DNA of 64,000 nt from Mesorhizobium sp. (GTDB taxonomy: Bacteria > Pseudomonadota > Alphaproteobacteria > Rhizobiales > Rhizobiaceae). Location: positions 1-64,000 of the forward strand of contig SUGL01000020.1 in NCBI GenBank assembly GCA_004963905.1, read 5' to 3'. Below, in pieces: positions 7,558 to 15,113 of this stretch. Positions within the stretch are counted from its first letter, which is position 1, and each line of letters starts with the position of its first letter. The position numbers and the translations under genes were made by a program. A model generated the notes under the pieces. The model made no database searches and was not told where the DNA came from. It saw only the letters and a list, made by a program, of their open reading frames with translations.

Positions 7558-9060
7558 TCACTGCGTCGCTTGGTAGAGCTCCGAAGCCGCCTCCTTCAGC
7601 GCGCGCCGCCCATCGGGCCTGAGATACATCATGTGCCCGCCTTCGACGACATCGAGGCGGATCGGCTTGGCGTCGGCGAGCGTGGGGATCTGGTTCACCA
7701 GATAGCGCGTGGCGAGATAGGGCGTGACGAGGTCGGTATAGCCGTTCACGATGACGACGCCTAGCGAAGGGTTGAGCGAGCGCGCCCGCTGCAGGTCGTT
7801 CATCACACCGGCATAGCCTTGCCCCGAATTGCCATAGTCCCAGTTGCGGCTGACTTCGCCGTTGAGCAGCCGGTAGCTGACATCGGTGCGGTAGTTCAGC
7901 TCGTTTCGCGCATAGGCGACAAAGGCCGAGGTCAGCACCGGCACGCTGCGGTCGAGTACGGGATCGGGACCTTCGATGCGGGCGCTTTCCGGCGCGATGT
8001 CGCTGGTCGCGACCATGGCGTCGTAAGGGCTGAGCACTTTGCCCTTGGCGCGCTGGAACTCGCGGGCGAAGAGGCCGGTAGGGACGCGGGCAAAATTGCG
8101 CTGCACAAGGTCGAGCGGCAGGCCGGTGATCTCCGCCACGCGCCCGCTGGCGAGCTTCCCGCCTTGCTCCAGCCCACTGGTGAGCGCCGTCAGATAGTCG
8201 CCAAGCGCGTAGTGCTCGACCTCCGCCAGCCTGTCGCGCAACGCCTCGCCGCTGACGCCGTCGGCGCGCAGCCGGGTCGCCGCCAGTGAAGGCAGTTCCA
8301 GCGCCCAATGCAACTGGTCGAACTGGTCCGGCCGCACCAGCATGAACTCCAGCGCCGGCGAGATCAGCACGATGCCGCTCGGGCTCAGGCCGACATCCTC
8401 CTGCAGCGTCCTGGCAAGCAGCGCCGCGCGAAAGCCGCCATAGCTCTCGCCGGCGAGGAAGAGCGGCGAAGCGGTGCGGCCGTTTTGGGCGAGATAGAGC
8501 CGGATGAAGGCGCCGACCGAGCTGGCGTCCTGGTCGACGCCCCAGAACGCTTTCGTGTCCTGGCCCGGCGCCTCGCGGCTGTAGCCGGTGCCGACCGGAT
8601 CGACGAAGACGAGATCGCTCATGTCGAGCCAGCTGTAAGGATTGTCGATCAGCTTTTGCGGCGGCGGCAGGAATTCGCCGTCGGGGGCGGTCGCGAGGAC
8701 GCGCGGGCCGAGCGCGCCGAGATGTAAGTAGGCCGAAGCCGCTCCAGGCCCGCCGTTGAAGACGAAGGTGATCGGCCGCTCCTTCGCCGGGGCGGGCGAT
8801 TGCTGCGTGTAGGCGACATAGAAAATCTCGGCCGTGACCTCGCCCTTGCCGGACAAGAGCGACAGCGTGCCGGCCTTGGCCTGGTAATCGAGCTTGCGCC
8901 CGCCAAGCGTGAGCGAATGCTCGGTCACCTGCGGCGGCGGCAGAAGCGACAGCACGCCGCCGGCCGGCGCCGGCCGTTCAGCTGTTTCGGCGGCGGCAGG
9001 CTGCGCGAAGGCTGTGAGCGCGAGGAGGACGAGGGAGACGAGCTTCAACTTGGACCGCAT
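7558..9060 (-). CDS. S10 family serine carboxypeptidase-like protein, periplasmic
   Basis: A 500-residue alpha/beta-hydrolase-fold peptidase. The first 24 residues form a Sec signal peptide ending AQPAAA, so the enzyme should be periplasmic. The nucleophile is Ser206 in GESYGG; the oxyanion region is NGGPGAAS at about 102-109; the acid is the Asp of NGYTDLVTPY and the base the His of EGGHMMY near the C terminus. This is the full S10 triad. S10 enzymes remove C-terminal residues from peptides, usually at acid pH; the bacterial substrate is unknown. It stands alone, convergent with nothing nearby. Confidence 0.92.
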   Translation of the reverse strand: MRSKLKLVSLVLLALTAFAQPAAAETAERPAPAGGVLSLLPPPQVTEHSLTLGGRKLDYQAKAGTLSLLSGKGEVTAEIFYVAYTQQSPAPAKERPITFVFNGGPGAASAYLHLGALGPRVLATAPDGEFLPPPQKLIDNPYSWLDMSDLVFVDPVGTGYSREAPGQDTKAFWGVDQDASSVGAFIRLYLAQNGRTASPLFLAGESYGGFRAALLARTLQEDVGLSPSGIVLISPALEFMLVRPDQFDQLHWALELPSLAATRLRADGVSGEALRDRLAEVEHYALGDYLTALTSGLEQGGKLASGRVAEITGLPLDLVQRNFARVPTGLFAREFQRAKGKVLSPYDAMVATSDIAPESARIEGPDPVLDRSVPVLTSAFVAYARNELNYRTDVSYRLLNGEVSRNWDYGNSGQGYAGVMNDLQRARSLNPSLGVVIVNGYTDLVTPYLATRYLVNQIPTLADAKPIRLDVVEGGHMMYLRPDGRRALKEAASELYQATQ

Positions 9061-9190
9061 GAGACCTCCGCGCGAACGACCTCCGCAAAGGTATGGCCGG
9101 AGCGGGCGAAGTCAAAGGGGATTGCTTGCAGCTTTCGCGCCACGTTCACTCCTGAAGCGCCGGAGATTGGCGAAAGCGGGCATGACAGCT

Positions 9191-9249
9191 GATCTCCCCC
9201 CAAGTGGGGGAGATGTCCGGCAGGACAGAGGGGGGCGCTGTCCCGCCGG
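9191..9249 (+). repeat. Intergenic repeat family B, copy 4
   Basis: Complete family B element with hairpin ATCTCCCCCC-AAGT-GGGGGAGAT and the conserved tail. It lies between the S10 peptidase start and the VOC gene end. The loop is AAGT here and TTGT elsewhere, so the stem is better kept than the loop. Confidence 0.8.
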
Positions 9250-9270
9250 CCTTTTGGCTATTTGACGACG

Positions 9271-9771
9271 TTAACTTTGGCTGGCGAAGTCCGGCTCTCC
9301 AAACGCCCTCTCCAGCGCCGCGACATCGATCTTCACCATCCCGAGCATCGCCTCGGTGGCCCGCTTGGCGCGCTCGCGGTCGGGATGCGCGGCCATGTCG
9401 CCGAGGATTTTCGGCACGATCTGCCACGACAGGCCCCAGCGGTCTTTCAGCCAGCCGCACTGCTCGGGCTTGCCGCCATCGTCGAGAAAGGCGTCCCAGA
9501 TCCGGTCGATCTCGGCCTGGCTCTCCAGTTCGACCAGGATCGAGAAGGAATGGTTGAACGGATCGAGCGGACCGGCTTCGAGCGCGATGAAATTCTGGTC
9601 GTCGAGCACGAATTCGATGATCTTGACGCTGCCGGCGGGGCCGCTCGGATTGTCGGCCGCCACGTCCGTCGTGCGGCCGATCGCCGAATTGGGAATGGTG
9701 GAGACATAGAACTCCACCGCTTGCCGAGCGTCCTTTTCGAACCACAGATGCGAGGTCACCTTGGCCATCAT
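9271..9771 (-). CDS. VOC superfamily protein (PhnB/3-demethylubiquinone methyltransferase-like)
   Basis: A 166-residue protein with the glyoxalase/bleomycin-resistance fold of the PhnB branch: it opens with SHLWFEKDARQAVEFY and has the NSIL-like core FNHSFSILVE and the DRWGLSWQIVP segment. Members are often annotated as 3-demethylubiquinone-9 methyltransferases, but no SAM-binding motif is present; the true activity is unknown. The start is ATG at 9771, with AGGAG four to five bases upstream; a second ATG follows directly. It is divergent from the OsmC gene across a 196-base gap that holds a family B fragment. Confidence 0.88.
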   Translation of the reverse strand: MMAKVTSHLWFEKDARQAVEFYVSTIPNSAIGRTTDVAADNPSGPAGSVKIIEFVLDDQNFIALEAGPLDPFNHSFSILVELESQAEIDRIWDAFLDDGGKPEQCGWLKDRWGLSWQIVPKILGDMAAHPDRERAKRATEAMLGMVKIDVAALERAFGEPDFASQS

Positions 9772-9867
9772 GGATCTCCTTCCTGTCTGACAACGGCCGA
9801 AGGACGTTCGAGTTTCGTCCGATCCGACAGCGGCGTGCCGCATGGTGACTCGGATCGCCAGCGCCTC

Positions 9868-9922
9868 GTTCCTTCGCGTCCCCCTCTGGCCGGCAGGCCA
9901 GAGGGGGGCGCTGTCCCGCCGG
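9868..9922. repeat. Intergenic repeat family B, copy 5 (deleted form)
   Basis: The two outer ends of a family B element are joined without the central ATCTCC hairpin. They form a 12-base perfect stem, CCCCCTCTGGCC with GGCCAGAGGGGG, around GGCA (9880-9907). It lies between the VOC and OsmC genes and upstream of both starts. Confidence 0.7.
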
Positions 9923-9967
9923 CAGATCAATGCTATCAAAGCGCGAAAGCATCGAAAGGAACACAAA

Positions 9968-10474
9968 ATGGACGCGACCGCACTCAAGGCCATGCAGGCG
10001 CCGCTGAAGGAGGCCTATCGCGAGGATGCCGCCAAGGCGCTGATCACGCTCAGGGCGCGCGGCAGCCTCGACGACCAGTCGATCGCCTGCAAGGTGGAGA
10101 CGGGCAGGGCGCTTGCGGTTGCCGGCCTGCATCCGGCCACCGGTGGGTCAGGCCTGGAGCTCTGCTCCGGCGACATGCTGCTCGAAGCGCTGGTCGCCTG
10201 CGCCGGCGTGACGCTGAAGGCGGTGGCGACGGCGTTGGAGTTCAAGCTCGGCGACGCCACTGTCGAGGCCGAGGGCGACCTCGATTTTCGCGGCACGCTG
10301 GGCGTCGCCCGCGACGCGCCGGTCGGCTTTCGCGAGATCCGGCTGAAATTCCACCTCGATACCGACGAGCCGCAGGAGCGCATCGATTCGCTCTTGAAGC
10401 TCACCGAGCGCTACTGCGTGGTGTTCCAGACGATCAACAACAAGCCGGCATTGTCGGTGAGCGCACGACGTTGA
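9968..10474 (+). CDS. OsmC family protein
   Basis: A 168-residue OsmC/Ohr-fold protein. The two conserved redox cysteines are visible in the contexts LVACAGVTLK and RYCVVFQ, as expected for thiol-dependent peroxidases that detoxify organic hydroperoxides. The start is ATG at 9968, with AAGGA about eight bases upstream; an earlier in-frame ATG at 9842 lies within the intergenic repeat and is rejected. Neighbours give no further hint of its inducer. A MarR-type OhrR regulator, the usual partner of Ohr, is not adjacent. Confidence 0.88.
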   Translation: MDATALKAMQAPLKEAYREDAAKALITLRARGSLDDQSIACKVETGRALAVAGLHPATGGSGLELCSGDMLLEALVACAGVTLKAVATALEFKLGDATVEAEGDLDFRGTLGVARDAPVGFREIRLKFHLDTDEPQERIDSLLKLTERYCVVFQTINNKPALSVSARR

Positions 10475-10480
10475 CGCTGC

Positions 10481-10540
10481 CAATCTCCCCCCTTGTGGGG
10501 GAGATGCCCGGCAGGGCAGAGGGGGCGCTGTCCCGCCGGC
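10481..10540 (+). repeat. Intergenic repeat family B, copy 6
   Basis: Family B element right after the OsmC stop, with hairpin ATCTCCCCCC-TTGT-GGGGGAGAT and tail variant TGCCCGGCAGGGCAGAGG. The paired change GACA to GGCA in the tail keeps its own small palindrome. Confidence 0.8.
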
Positions 10541-10574
10541 GTTTCGGCGTTTGGTTCTGAGGCGCCCTGATGCT

Positions 10575-10736
10575 TCGTCATCCTCGGGCTTGACCCCGAG
10601 GATCCATGCCGTGACGGTCAACGCAGAGTGCAGCAGTGCAGAATTCTGTAAACGTTGCAATGCCTTAGCGCCACGGCATGGATCCTAGGGTCTGCGCGCG
10701 TCGCTTCGCTCCTTGCTCCGCCCTAGGATGACGAAA
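10575..10736. repeat. Intergenic repeat family C, copy 1 (nested inverted repeat)
   Basis: A nested inverted repeat. The outer arms are TCGTCATCCTCGGG and CCCTAGGATGACGA; the inner arms are GGATCCATGCCGTG (from about 10600) and CACGGCATGGATCC (10672-10685). The centre is an unrelated spacer of about 58 bases. A longer copy is at 18964-19151 and a single end at 27144-27200. No reading frame is present, so this resembles a non-autonomous palindromic element. Confidence 0.75.
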
Positions 10737-10748
10737 AGAAAAGTTGGC

Positions 10749-10804
10749 GTTCCTTCGCGCCCCCCTCTGGCCTGCCGGCCATCTCCCCCACAAGGGGGGA
10801 GATC
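10749..10804 (-). repeat. Intergenic repeat family B, copy 7
   Basis: Inverted family B element ending nine bases before the stop of the 74-residue gene, with CTCCCCCAC paired to AAGGGGGGAG. It is placed to act as that gene's terminator. Confidence 0.75.
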
Positions 10805-10812
10805 AGCCCCCG

Positions 10813-11037
10813 CTACTGCGCGGAGGGCTCTTCCGCATCCCCTTCATCGGTAAACGGCGAGGCGCTCGGTACGCACTGCACGGCCCAGCCCTGCGGTGTC
10901 GGCTGCTTCTGATATTCGGCAATCGCGTTGGTGCACTGTTCGCGGGTGTCGAAGGTGCTGGGCAGCACCACCATGCCGCCTTGCGGACCGGCGATCACCA
11001 GATACCAGACCAACGCTACGCTGGGAGTGGCAGCCAT
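10813..11037 (-). CDS. Small hypothetical protein
   Basis: A 74-residue protein I do not recognise. A hydrophobic stretch (about residues 6-24, VALVWYLVIAG...) could be an uncleaved signal or one membrane segment; two cysteines (in REQCTNAI and AVQCVPS) could form a disulfide; the C-terminal 15 residues are acidic. It has a good ribosome binding site (AGAGGAA about six bases before the ATG), which argues that it is translated. It is flanked by repeats and a hairpin at 11107-11131. A small envelope or periplasmic protein is my guess. Confidence 0.6.
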   Translation of the reverse strand: MAATPSVALVWYLVIAGPQGGMVVLPSTFDTREQCTNAIAEYQKQPTPQGWAVQCVPSASPFTDEGDAEEPSAQ

Positions 11038-11106
11038 GGAAATTCCTCTTTGCTGGATGTGGGAGTCGCGCCGATCCTAGCAACTCCCCTCGAATGGCGA
11101 AAGCAG

Positions 11107-11131
11107 GGCGGCGGAACACGCTTCCGCCGCC
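11107..11131. terminator. Strong hairpin between the 74-residue gene and the lectin-like gene
   Basis: GGCGGCGGAA pairs perfectly with TTCCGCCGCC around a 5-base loop. No long T run follows on either strand, so termination is possible but not certain. It lies downstream of the secreted-protein gene ending at 11263. Confidence 0.45.
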
Positions 11132-11155
11132 GCGTTCACAGACCCGTGAACCAAA

Positions 11156-11254
11156 AGCAATTCCCGGAAAGTGTGAAGCGGTTTTCCGGCCAGGAATTGC
11201 GTCAAAACAAGAAGATAGATCGGTTCGTCGTTCCCGTGAAACGATGAACCGATC
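11156..11254. repeat. Intergenic repeat family D, copy 1
   Basis: Contains the core GCAATTCCCGGAAAGTG, GAAGCGGTTTTCCGG and GGAATTGCGTCAAAACAA, then an inverted-repeat tail (GATCGGTTCGTCG / GATGAACCGATC). Related copies are at 29795-29860, 36079-36184 and, inverted, 55046-55100; a variant is at 11971-12020. It lies just 3' of the secreted-protein gene. Confidence 0.75.
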
Positions 11255-11262
11255 TGGAGCGC

Positions 11263-11904
11263 TCAATTGGCGGCAAAGCAGTAGAACAGGCCGTCGCCGC
11301 CGGTGCCTTTCAGCGCCTCCTGGCTGCAGCCGCCGCGCGAGGCATGCGAGGAATTCCACGACTTCGCCGCCGCCGAATCGTCGAGGCCCGCTCGGTCATG
11401 ATGACCCATCATGGCAACCCCCTCCGCGCCGCTCATCGTCCAGTCGCCGCAGGTCTGGTCGGCTATCTTCGTGCCGTCTGGCTTGGAGCCGGTCAGCATG
11501 TCGTGCCGGTTGGGCTTGTCGCCGCGGCCGTTGACCACTTCGCCTTTCTCGTCGAGCGCCGTCTGTTTGGTGATGCCGTTGGCGTCGCTATGCAGCGAGG
11601 CAACGTCGTCGGCGATCTTCTCGCCCTTGGCGTTGAACCAGGGACCCTTGCCGATGCGGTCGCGCGCATCCTCGGCGCTGGAGGACAGATAGGCGTGCCA
11701 GGTCTTGCCGGTGACGCCGGCCGCTTCCGCCAGCGAGGCGCAATGCGCGTCGGCACCCTTCAAGCCGCCGAGATCGGCGCCTTTGCCGGAGCCGACGCTG
11801 GTGACGAAGAAGCTCATCCTGGCGTCTTGCGACAGCGCCGAACCTGCCGTGGCGGCAAGCCCAACGGCGGTGACGGTGGCGGCAACGAGAAGAACTCTGC
11901 GCAT
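11263..11904 (-). CDS. Secreted lectin-like protein (endostatin/C-type-lectin-like fold suspected)
   Basis: A 213-residue protein with a cleavable Sec signal (MRRVLLVAATVTAVGLAATAGSALSQ), so it is periplasmic or secreted. The mature part has four cysteines, including AHCASL, QTCGDWTMSG and GGCSQEAL. The pattern of WHAYLSSS, a central variable region, CGDWTM and a C-terminal FYCFAAN resembles rhizobial proteins annotated as lectins with an endostatin-like C-type fold. Sugar binding is not shown. The start is ATG at 11904, with GGAGG seven bases upstream, rather than a longer frame running into the repeat. It is a single-gene unit. Confidence 0.65.
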   Translation of the reverse strand: MRRVLLVAATVTAVGLAATAGSALSQDARMSFFVTSVGSGKGADLGGLKGADAHCASLAEAAGVTGKTWHAYLSSSAEDARDRIGKGPWFNAKGEKIADDVASLHSDANGITKQTALDEKGEVVNGRGDKPNRHDMLTGSKPDGTKIADQTCGDWTMSGAEGVAMMGHHDRAGLDDSAAAKSWNSSHASRGGCSQEALKGTGGDGLFYCFAAN

Positions 11905-11970
11905 ATCGATCCTCCGGTTTCGAATGTTCCACATTCGAAGAACGTTGCCGGAGGCTTGTTTAATCCGTCC

Positions 11971-12020
11971 GACGCATGTCGCCCAAAAGTGTGCAGCGGT
12001 TTTGGGAGAACGACATGCGT
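11971..12020. repeat. Family D variant repeat
   Basis: GACGCATGTCGCCCAAAAGTG, then GCAGCGGTTTTGGG and CGACATGCGTC. It shares the AAAAGTG...GCAGCGGTTTT centre of family D but has different arms (GACGCATGTCG / CGACATGCGTC). It lies upstream of the secreted-protein gene and downstream of the SDR gene. Confidence 0.6.
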
Positions 12021-12035
12021 CAAGCACCCCGAGCT

Positions 12036-12779
12036 TTATTCCGGCTGCCGGTAGGCGACGAACCGATTGTGCCTGGCCTGGAAGATCAGCCCGGTTTCCT
12101 TCAGCGTCGGGCTTGCCAGCGGCACGATGCGCTTGGCGATCTCGGAGGGATGCGGCAGCGTCTCGGGATCTTCGCCGGGCATGGCCTGCGCGCGCATCGC
12201 CGTGCGGGTGGCGCCCGGATCGGCGGCATTGATCCTGAGCGGCACGCTCTCGGTCTCGTGCGCCCAGGAGCGCATCATCGTCTCGACCGCGGCCTTTGAA
12301 GCCGCGTAGGGGGCCCAGAAGGCGCGCGCCGAATGGGCGGAGGAGGCCGACATGATGATGGCGCGGCCGGCGTCGGAAAGCCTGAGCAGCGGGTCGACCG
12401 AACGGATCAGGCGCCAGGTCGCGGTGACGTTGATGGTCATCACCTTCTCGAAGGTCTTTGCCTCGACATGGCCGATTGGCGAGATCACGCCGAGGATGGC
12501 GGCGTTGGCCACCAAAATGTCGAGCTTGCCCCAGCGCTCATGGATCGCGCCGCCCAGCCGGTCGATGCCGGCCATGTCGGTAAGGTCGAGCGGCACCAGC
12601 GTCGCCTGTCCGCGGCCATCGGCCTTGATCTGATCGTCGAGCTCCTCCAGGCCGCCCACGGTGCGGGCGACCGCGATCACATGCGCGCCGGCGGCGGCCA
12701 GTTCCCTGGCGATGAAATAGCCGATGCCGCGCGAGGCGCCGGTGACGACCGCCACGCGGCCGGAAAGGTCGAGGGTCAT
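12036..12779 (-). CDS. Short-chain dehydrogenase/reductase (classical SDR)
   Basis: A 247-residue NAD(P)-dependent oxidoreductase with a Rossmann fold. The cofactor motif TGASRGIG is at residues 14-21, the NAA motif in ILVANAAIL, and the catalytic Ser-Tyr-Lys appear in MSASSAHSAR and YAASK. The substrate is unknown. It lies 27 bases after purF on the same strand and is probably co-transcribed as the last gene of the radA-cvpA-purF operon, an arrangement I recall from other rhizobia. Confidence 0.9.
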   Translation of the reverse strand: MTLDLSGRVAVVTGASRGIGYFIARELAAAGAHVIAVARTVGGLEELDDQIKADGRGQATLVPLDLTDMAGIDRLGGAIHERWGKLDILVANAAILGVISPIGHVEAKTFEKVMTINVTATWRLIRSVDPLLRLSDAGRAIIMSASSAHSARAFWAPYAASKAAVETMMRSWAHETESVPLRINAADPGATRTAMRAQAMPGEDPETLPHPSEIAKRIVPLASPTLKETGLIFQARHNRFVAYRQPE

Positions 12780-12806
12780 GCGAAAGCTTCCGTGAGGTGG
12801 GCCGGC

Positions 12807-14318
12807 TTACGACCCGCCGCTCGCCAGCAGCGACAGCGTGCGCACATTGTCGTGGCCTTCGAAGTCGAGCAGGCGGGTCGGATATTGGCCGGTGAAGCAG
12901 GCGTCGCAGAATTGCGGCTGGTCGCTGTCGCGGCGCGCCTCGCCGACGGCGCGGTAGAGCCCGTCGATCGACAGGAAGCCGAGGGAATCGACGCGGATGA
13001 ACTCGGCCATCTCCTCGACCGACATGCGCGACGCCAAGAGCTTCGATTTCTCCGGCGTGTCGACGCCATAGAAGCAGGAAGCGCTAGTCGGCGGCGAGGC
13101 GATGCGCATATGCACTTCCCTGGCACCGGCGTCGCGCACCATCTGCACGATCTTCTGGCTGGTGGTGCCGCGCACGATGGAATCGTCGACCAGCACCACG
13201 CGCTTGCCCTCGATCATGCGGCGGTTGGCGTTGTGCTTGAGCTTGACGCCCATATGGCGGATGGAATCACCCGGCTGGATGAAGGTGCGGCCGACATAGT
13301 GGTTGCGGATGATGCCGAGCTCGAAGGGGATGCCCGCGGCCTGGCTGAAGCCGATCGCGGCCGGCGTGCCGGAATCCGGCACCGGAACGACGATATCGGC
13401 CTCGACCGGGCTTTCCTGCGCGAGTTCCGCGCCGATGCGCTTGCGCACCTCGTAGACGTTGCGGCCTTCGACGGTGGAATCCGGCCGCGCGAAATAGACA
13501 TATTCGAAGATGCAGAAGCGGGTCTTCTGCGGCTCGAACGGGAACAGGCTCTCGATGCCCTTGGAGGTGACGACCACCATTTCGCCGGGCTTGATGTCGC
13601 GCACGAAACGGGCGCCGATGATGTCGAGCGCGCAGGTCTCGGAAGCGAGGATCCAGGCGCCGTCGAGGTCGCCGAGCACCAGCGGCCGGATGCCCAGCGG
13701 GTCGCGGCAGCCGATCATCTTCTTGGCCGTCATCGCCACCAGCGAGAAGGCGCCCTCGACCTGGCGCACCGCATCGATGAAGCGCGAATTCAAATCGCGC
13801 TCCTTGCTGGTCGCGACCAGGTGCAAAAGCGTTTCGGTGTCGGAGGTCGAGGAGAAGATCGAGCCCTGCTTTTGCAGCGCGCGCTGCACGGTCAGCGCAT
13901 TGGTGAGGTTGCCGTTATGGGCAACGGCAAGGCCGCCTTCGGCGAGTTCGGCGAAGAAGGGCTGGATGTTGCGTATGCCGGCGCCGCCGGTGGTGGCGTA
14001 GCGCGTGTGGCCGATGGCGCGGTTGCCCTGCAGGCTGTCGATGACGCGCTGCTTGGTGAAGGTGTCGCCGATCAGGCCGACATGGCGCTCGACGTGGAAC
14101 TGGGTGCCGTCATAGGAGACGATGCCGGCCGCTTCCTGGCCGCGATGCTGCAGGGCATGGAGCCCGAGCGTGACGATGGCCGCGGCATCCTGCCGGCCGA
14201 AAATGCCGAACACGCCGCACTCATCGTGGAAATGATCGTCAGCCTCGGCGGAAAGGACTTTGCCTGCATCTGCCGTTGAGTCTGCCATTGGGGGCTCAAG
14301 CTCCGCTAAAACCGCCAT
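12807..14318 (-). CDS. purF: Amidophosphoribosyltransferase
   Basis: Catalyses the first committed step of purine synthesis: PRPP plus glutamine to 5-phosphoribosylamine. The N-terminal nucleophile domain has the catalytic Cys in DECGVFGIFG (Cys34 of this model); the propeptide before it is normally removed. The phosphoribosyltransferase domain carries the PRPP loop VLVDDSIVRGTTS. The start is uncertain: ATG 14318 gives 503 residues and ATG 14288 (MADSTADAGK) gives 493; neither has a strong ribosome binding site, and both leave the mature enzyme unchanged. cvpA lies just upstream, as in many bacteria. Confidence 0.96.
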   Translation of the reverse strand: MAVLAELEPPMADSTADAGKVLSAEADDHFHDECGVFGIFGRQDAAAIVTLGLHALQHRGQEAAGIVSYDGTQFHVERHVGLIGDTFTKQRVIDSLQGNRAIGHTRYATTGGAGIRNIQPFFAELAEGGLAVAHNGNLTNALTVQRALQKQGSIFSSTSDTETLLHLVATSKERDLNSRFIDAVRQVEGAFSLVAMTAKKMIGCRDPLGIRPLVLGDLDGAWILASETCALDIIGARFVRDIKPGEMVVVTSKGIESLFPFEPQKTRFCIFEYVYFARPDSTVEGRNVYEVRKRIGAELAQESPVEADIVVPVPDSGTPAAIGFSQAAGIPFELGIIRNHYVGRTFIQPGDSIRHMGVKLKHNANRRMIEGKRVVLVDDSIVRGTTSQKIVQMVRDAGAREVHMRIASPPTSASCFYGVDTPEKSKLLASRMSVEEMAEFIRVDSLGFLSIDGLYRAVGEARRDSDQPQFCDACFTGQYPTRLLDFEGHDNVRTLSLLASGGS

Positions 14319-14373
14319 ATAAGGCGATCGCCCGTCGAACGCAACGCACGCGATGCCGCATTCATAAAATGCC

Positions 14374-14399
14374 TCGGGCCAGCGCTGGCGCTGGCCCGA
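14374..14399 (-). terminator. Hairpin between cvpA and purF
   Basis: CGGGCCAGCG pairs with CGCTGGCCCG around CTGG, extended by one T-A pair, right after the cvpA stop. On the minus strand it is followed after four bases by ATTTTATG. It could end cvpA transcripts or attenuate purF expression, with purF then starting from its own promoter. Confidence 0.6.
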
Positions 14400-14402
14400 A
14401 TT

Positions 14403-15086
14403 TCAGTTTGCCGGCGCCGGGGCCGGAGCGGGGGCCGGGGCAGGCGCTGGAGCCGGCTCGTTGTCGGCCGGCGCCTCGCCTTCGCTGTCGTCGGGTGCCG
14501 GCGCGTTGTCGTCGCCGGCGGCCGGCGGTTCTGCTGCCGGCTGATCGTTGGTCGCCGGCGCCCCCGCCTGAGGCGTGCCCTTATGCGTATATTTGTTGAC
14601 GAGTTCCTCGGTGTTCTCGGGCAGCACGCTTTCGAGCTTGGCGCCGATCGTCTCGAGCAGCGGCCGCGACTTGGCGTTGGCGACCCAGGCGGGCGCCTTG
14701 GCGCCGGCCAGCCAGTTGAAGAACAAAAGCGCCACCGCGACGACCAGGATGCCGCGCGCGGCGCCGTAGAGGAAGCCGAGCGTGCGGTCGAGCGCGCCGA
14801 TGCGCGAATCGATGATCCAGTCGGCGATCTTCATCGTGATCACCGAAACGACGATCAGCGCGATGACGAAGACGATGCCGGCGGATGCGGCCATCGCAAT
14901 CTTGTCGTTGTCGACATAGGGCTGAACGTAGGGCAGGACCGGCTTGTAGAAGAAGAAGGCCGCCGCCGCCGCAGCTGCCCAGGACACCACCGACAGCACC
15001 TCGCGGGAAAAGCCGCGCACCATGGCAAGCATTGCCGAGACCAGGGTGAAGCCGACGAGAATTCCGTCAAGCAGCGTAATCGGCAT
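14403..15086 (-). CDS. cvpA: CvpA family membrane protein
   Basis: A 227-residue inner-membrane protein with about four hydrophobic helices in the first 125 residues (starting LLDGILVGFTLVSAMLAMVRGFSRE cut short here at its family core) and the CvpA-typical GFSREVLSVVSWA segment. It is needed for colicin V production in E. coli and for envelope stress tolerance in other bacteria. The C-terminal 60 residues are acidic and end in a Pro-Ala repeat (about ten PA units), probably an extended periplasmic or cytoplasmic tail. The gene lies between radA and purF; the cvpA-purF linkage is widespread. Confidence 0.93.
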   Translation of the reverse strand: MPITLLDGILVGFTLVSAMLAMVRGFSREVLSVVSWAAAAAAAFFFYKPVLPYVQPYVDNDKIAMAASAGIVFVIALIVVSVITMKIADWIIDSRIGALDRTLGFLYGAARGILVVAVALLFFNWLAGAKAPAWVANAKSRPLLETIGAKLESVLPENTEELVNKYTHKGTPQAGAPATNDQPAAEPPAAGDDNAPAPDDSEGEAPADNEPAPAPAPAPAPAPAPAN

Positions 15087-15113
15087 GTCTTTCGCCCCAC
15101 ATCATGAGCCGCG

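Larger units (their letters stand above)
10475..10812. other. 338-base repeat-filled gap
   Basis: No gene is seen here. The gap is almost entirely three repeats: family B at 10481-10540, family C at 10575-10736 and an inverted family B at 10749-10804. All could form hairpins. It separates the OsmC gene from the convergent 74-residue gene and is a hot spot of repeat accumulation. Confidence 0.75.

Noticed and set aside
12333..14279. 648-codon open frame opposite purF
   Set aside because: Pure mirror of purF codons; no ribosome binding site or domain, and the purF motifs are intact on the other strand.
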